Below are positions 62,677 through 64,000 of a stretch of 64,000 nucleotides of DNA, one piece after another; the stretch's first letter is position 1, and each line of letters opens with the position of its first letter. The position numbers were made by a program, and so were the translations under genes. The stretch is from Rhodopseudomonas pentothenatexigens (GTDB taxonomy: Bacteria > Pseudomonadota > Alphaproteobacteria > Rhizobiales > Xanthobacteraceae), in the NCBI RefSeq assembly GCF_900218015.1, contig NZ_UFQQ01000017.1, positions 45,779 through 109,778 of the forward strand, given 5' to 3'. The notes beneath the pieces are model-generated. The model worked only from the letters and a program-made list of their open reading frames with translations. It made no database searches and had not been told where the DNA came from.

Positions 62677-62706
62677 AGGGTGGGCATGCTGCGCTTTGCC
62701 CACCCT
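62677..62706. repeat. Perfect 10-bp inverted repeat
   Basis: AGGGTGGGCA at 62677-62686 pairs exactly with TGCCCACCCT at 62697-62706. Resembles the GGTGGGCAAAGC-type dispersed palindromes of Bradyrhizobiaceae and may terminate the YidD-like gene. Confidence 0.6.
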
Positions 62707-62730
62707 ACAAATCAATCCGTCATTCGACTT

Positions 62731-63261
62731 CTATAAGGTACAATCCAGCAGCACGCACTGCTTCTTGCCATTCCAGGACTTCTCCACGATCGGTTTGATC
62801 TCGATGATGAACCCCGTCGCTCCGGAGAAGAAGATCAAGAGCCAGACAACCATGAACGAGCTCGCAAGCCACACCAGCGAATGATGAAATGATGGGGCAT
62901 GCCAACTATGTGAAGCGAACGATGGATGTGAAAAGATCCGAGTACTTGGCGCGTTTCGACCTGCAAAGGCCGCATTTTCGATTTCGCACAAACGATCATT
63001 CCAAAAATCTATCCATCTGTTGGCTCTTTGCGTAATCAAATACCAAAGCAAAGATATCAAGAAGCCGAACACGGATAGACCGACGATCGCCAAATACATG
63101 AACGACTTCAGCTCGGTGAGGTGACTCGCAATGAACGGAATAACCGTCAGCGACGCAGTATTGACTAAGAGGAACAGTTGAGCCCTGGACCACCTGAGAT
63201 TCGCATCTGTATTCCGAGAGTTTGCGACAGAAACATAGATATCGCTATCATCAATCGACAT
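62731..63261 (-). CDS. Multi-pass membrane protein of unknown function
   Basis: A 176-residue protein with three predicted membrane segments: QLFLLVNTASLTVIPFIA, FMYLAIVGLSVFGFLISLLW and SLVWLASSFMVVWLLIFF. The first two, with the following charged helix (NRWIDFWNDRLCEIENA), are reminiscent of small two-helix phage-defence or conflict proteins such as the RipA/SLATT type, but the resemblance is weak. The ATG at 63261 has a GGAGG seven bases upstream; a GTG two codons earlier is possible. Lower GC than the flanks. Confidence 0.6.
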   Translation of the reverse strand: MSIDDSDIYVSVANSRNTDANLRWSRAQLFLLVNTASLTVIPFIASHLTELKSFMYLAIVGLSVFGFLISLLWYLITQRANRWIDFWNDRLCEIENAAFAGRNAPSTRIFSHPSFASHSWHAPSFHHSLVWLASSFMVVWLLIFFSGATGFIIEIKPIVEKSWNGKKQCVLLDCTL

Positions 63262-63548
63262 AGCCACGCCTCCAACAGCGAATGGGATCGGAAATTGGAC
63301 GAAGCTCTATTGTCTATTTCGCACAATCCATCTGATAATTAGTTGAGTTCACGATTTGAGCGGTGAGGCGCTAAATGCGGACCTGAATGGTCGAGCGCTA
63401 TCTATCGGCCAAGCCTTGCAGCAAGCCTAGCCCGCGCGAGCGAATGCGACCGCGGGTCTTTTGCATGGACGCCGTCTATGACGAACGAGCGGAGGCGGTC
63501 CGGCATCGCTCAGGACGCCGAAGGGACGCCGGCACACCCGCGCCGGAC
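63262..63548. other. Intergenic, no recognised feature
   Basis: AT-richer stretch (for example near 63335-63355, ATCTGATAATTAG) between the membrane gene and the antitoxin-like frame. It may hold the divergent promoters; no consensus box is recognisable. Confidence 0.4.
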
Positions 63549-63716
63549 ATGGCTCGGACCGGACGCGATCTGGTCGGTGCGATGCAGGCCTCGCCTTGTC
63601 GAGATGTCGAACTTACGCCGCGTCGGACGAGACTTCCGGTACGTGACGTCGATCCGTTCGCGACATTCTCCGAATGGCTTTCGGAGTTCGACGAAGCGGC
63701 CTGTCGCGATCTGTGA
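63549..63716 (+). pseudogene. Possible antitoxin-like remnant
   Basis: A 55-residue frame. The first part (RTGRDLVGAMQASPCRDVEL then PVRDVDPFATFSEWLSEFDEAACRDL) has two fragments that I associate with small rhizobial antitoxin-like proteins: a GRDLV-AMQASP-RD block and a C-terminal FSEW...DEA...DL block. It lacks an obvious DNA-binding domain and has no toxin partner, so it is either a remnant or chance. Low confidence. Confidence 0.25.
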
Positions 63717-64000
63717 GCGGCGCTTCGTCCCGGGTTTCGCTACGCTCGTGCCGGCTACACGCCAGACTCACTGCCCGCGTCGCCCTCACCCCAGCCCTCT
63801 CCCGCAAGCGGGAGAGGGAGCGCGCTGCGATCTGCGGCATGGCCCGTCGTTCAAACTCATAGGGGGTGATCCTTATCACAGCGTCGAGATTCCTGTATCT
63901 GCGAGGTGCTGGTGCATAGTCAGCACGACAGAGGCCGCTCGGTAGATTCCCGGCCGATCATCTCGCCGTAACCCGGTGCGGGCGCCTCTGTCGGTGTTGC
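63717..64000. other. Window end without recognised gene
   Basis: After the small frame I find no gene. The CCCTCTCCCGC palindrome with CCTCACCCCAG in front (63782-63818) is a reverse copy of the element at 33156. The last 150 bases have no clear features; a gene running off the end cannot be excluded. Confidence 0.45.
63782..63818 (-). repeat. REP-like palindrome, reverse copy of the 33156 element
   Basis: CCCTCTCCCGC (63795-63805) and GCGGGAGAGGG (63808-63818) with GCCCTCACCCCAG in front are the reverse complement of the 33156-33194 element. The two-base loop differs (AA here when read on the same strand as TT there). Confidence 0.7.

Noticed and set aside
1..64000. CRISPR array
   Set aside because: The only regular repeats are the 162-bp tandem units at 57.8 kb, which have no spacer/repeat alternation of 25-40 bases and no cas genes.

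Overview
The window is high-GC alphaproteobacterial chromosome, most likely from Rhodopseudomonas palustris or a very close relative. I infer this from a 239-residue AadR-type Fnr homologue, a fixL-fixJ-(response regulator)-fixK cluster with a haem-PAS FixL, a complete complex I operon with a fused nuoCD, an NdvA-type glucan exporter, and short palindromic repeats of the kind common in Bradyrhizobiaceae. No rRNA, tRNA or CRISPR array was seen.

Layout. 0.5-8.1 kb: L,D-transpeptidase/DUF2865 pair, an AI-2E family permease, a small secreted protein, then the general stress response core (phyR, nepR, ecfG and an HWE-type kinase). Four of these transcription units carry sites resembling the EcfG promoter (GGAAC-N16/17-CGTT). 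8.1-14.4 kb: a solitary ureG, an H1-like basic protein, a molybdopterin oxidoreductase, aadR and a small cytochrome c. 14.4-17.5 kb: an Mla/MCE lipid ABC transporter. 17.6-27.9 kb: an unknown gene behind a perfect FNR box, a Pat-like acyl-CoA synthetase/GNAT protein, and a group of CBS, universal stress, kinase-like and PHA synthase genes. 28.0-31.5 kb: fixLJ, a lone receiver protein and fixK. 31.8-33.1 kb: metY. 33.3-47.6 kb: nuoA-N on the minus strand, almost every gene overlapping the next. 48.0-57.8 kb: housekeeping genes (ndvA, dacA, fadD, peroxiredoxin, rnhA, thrB, ispH, trcR-like). 57.8-58.3 kb: three exact-period 162-bp tandem repeats. 59.1-64.0 kb: a lower-GC accessory stretch with an AIPR-family phage-resistance gene, small membrane proteins, a YbjQ-like/YidD-like coupled pair and gene remnants.

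How it works together. Two regulatory themes dominate. The PhyR-NepR-EcfG switch appears to control its own genes and a cell-wall cross-linking enzyme. The oxygen theme is built on two Fnr/Crp regulators in the window (AadR and FixK), both with the E..SR recognition-helix signature, and on TTGA-N6-TCAA boxes upstream of cytochrome c/aadR, the unknown 136-aa gene, the CBS gene, the universal-stress pair (one mismatch), the lone response regulator and nuoA. This suggests that much of 14-48 kb is one low-oxygen energy and stress region.

Start codons were chosen from ribosome-binding sites, operon overlaps, promoter positions and homologous N-termini. All functional names come from recognising protein motifs by eye; no database search was run.
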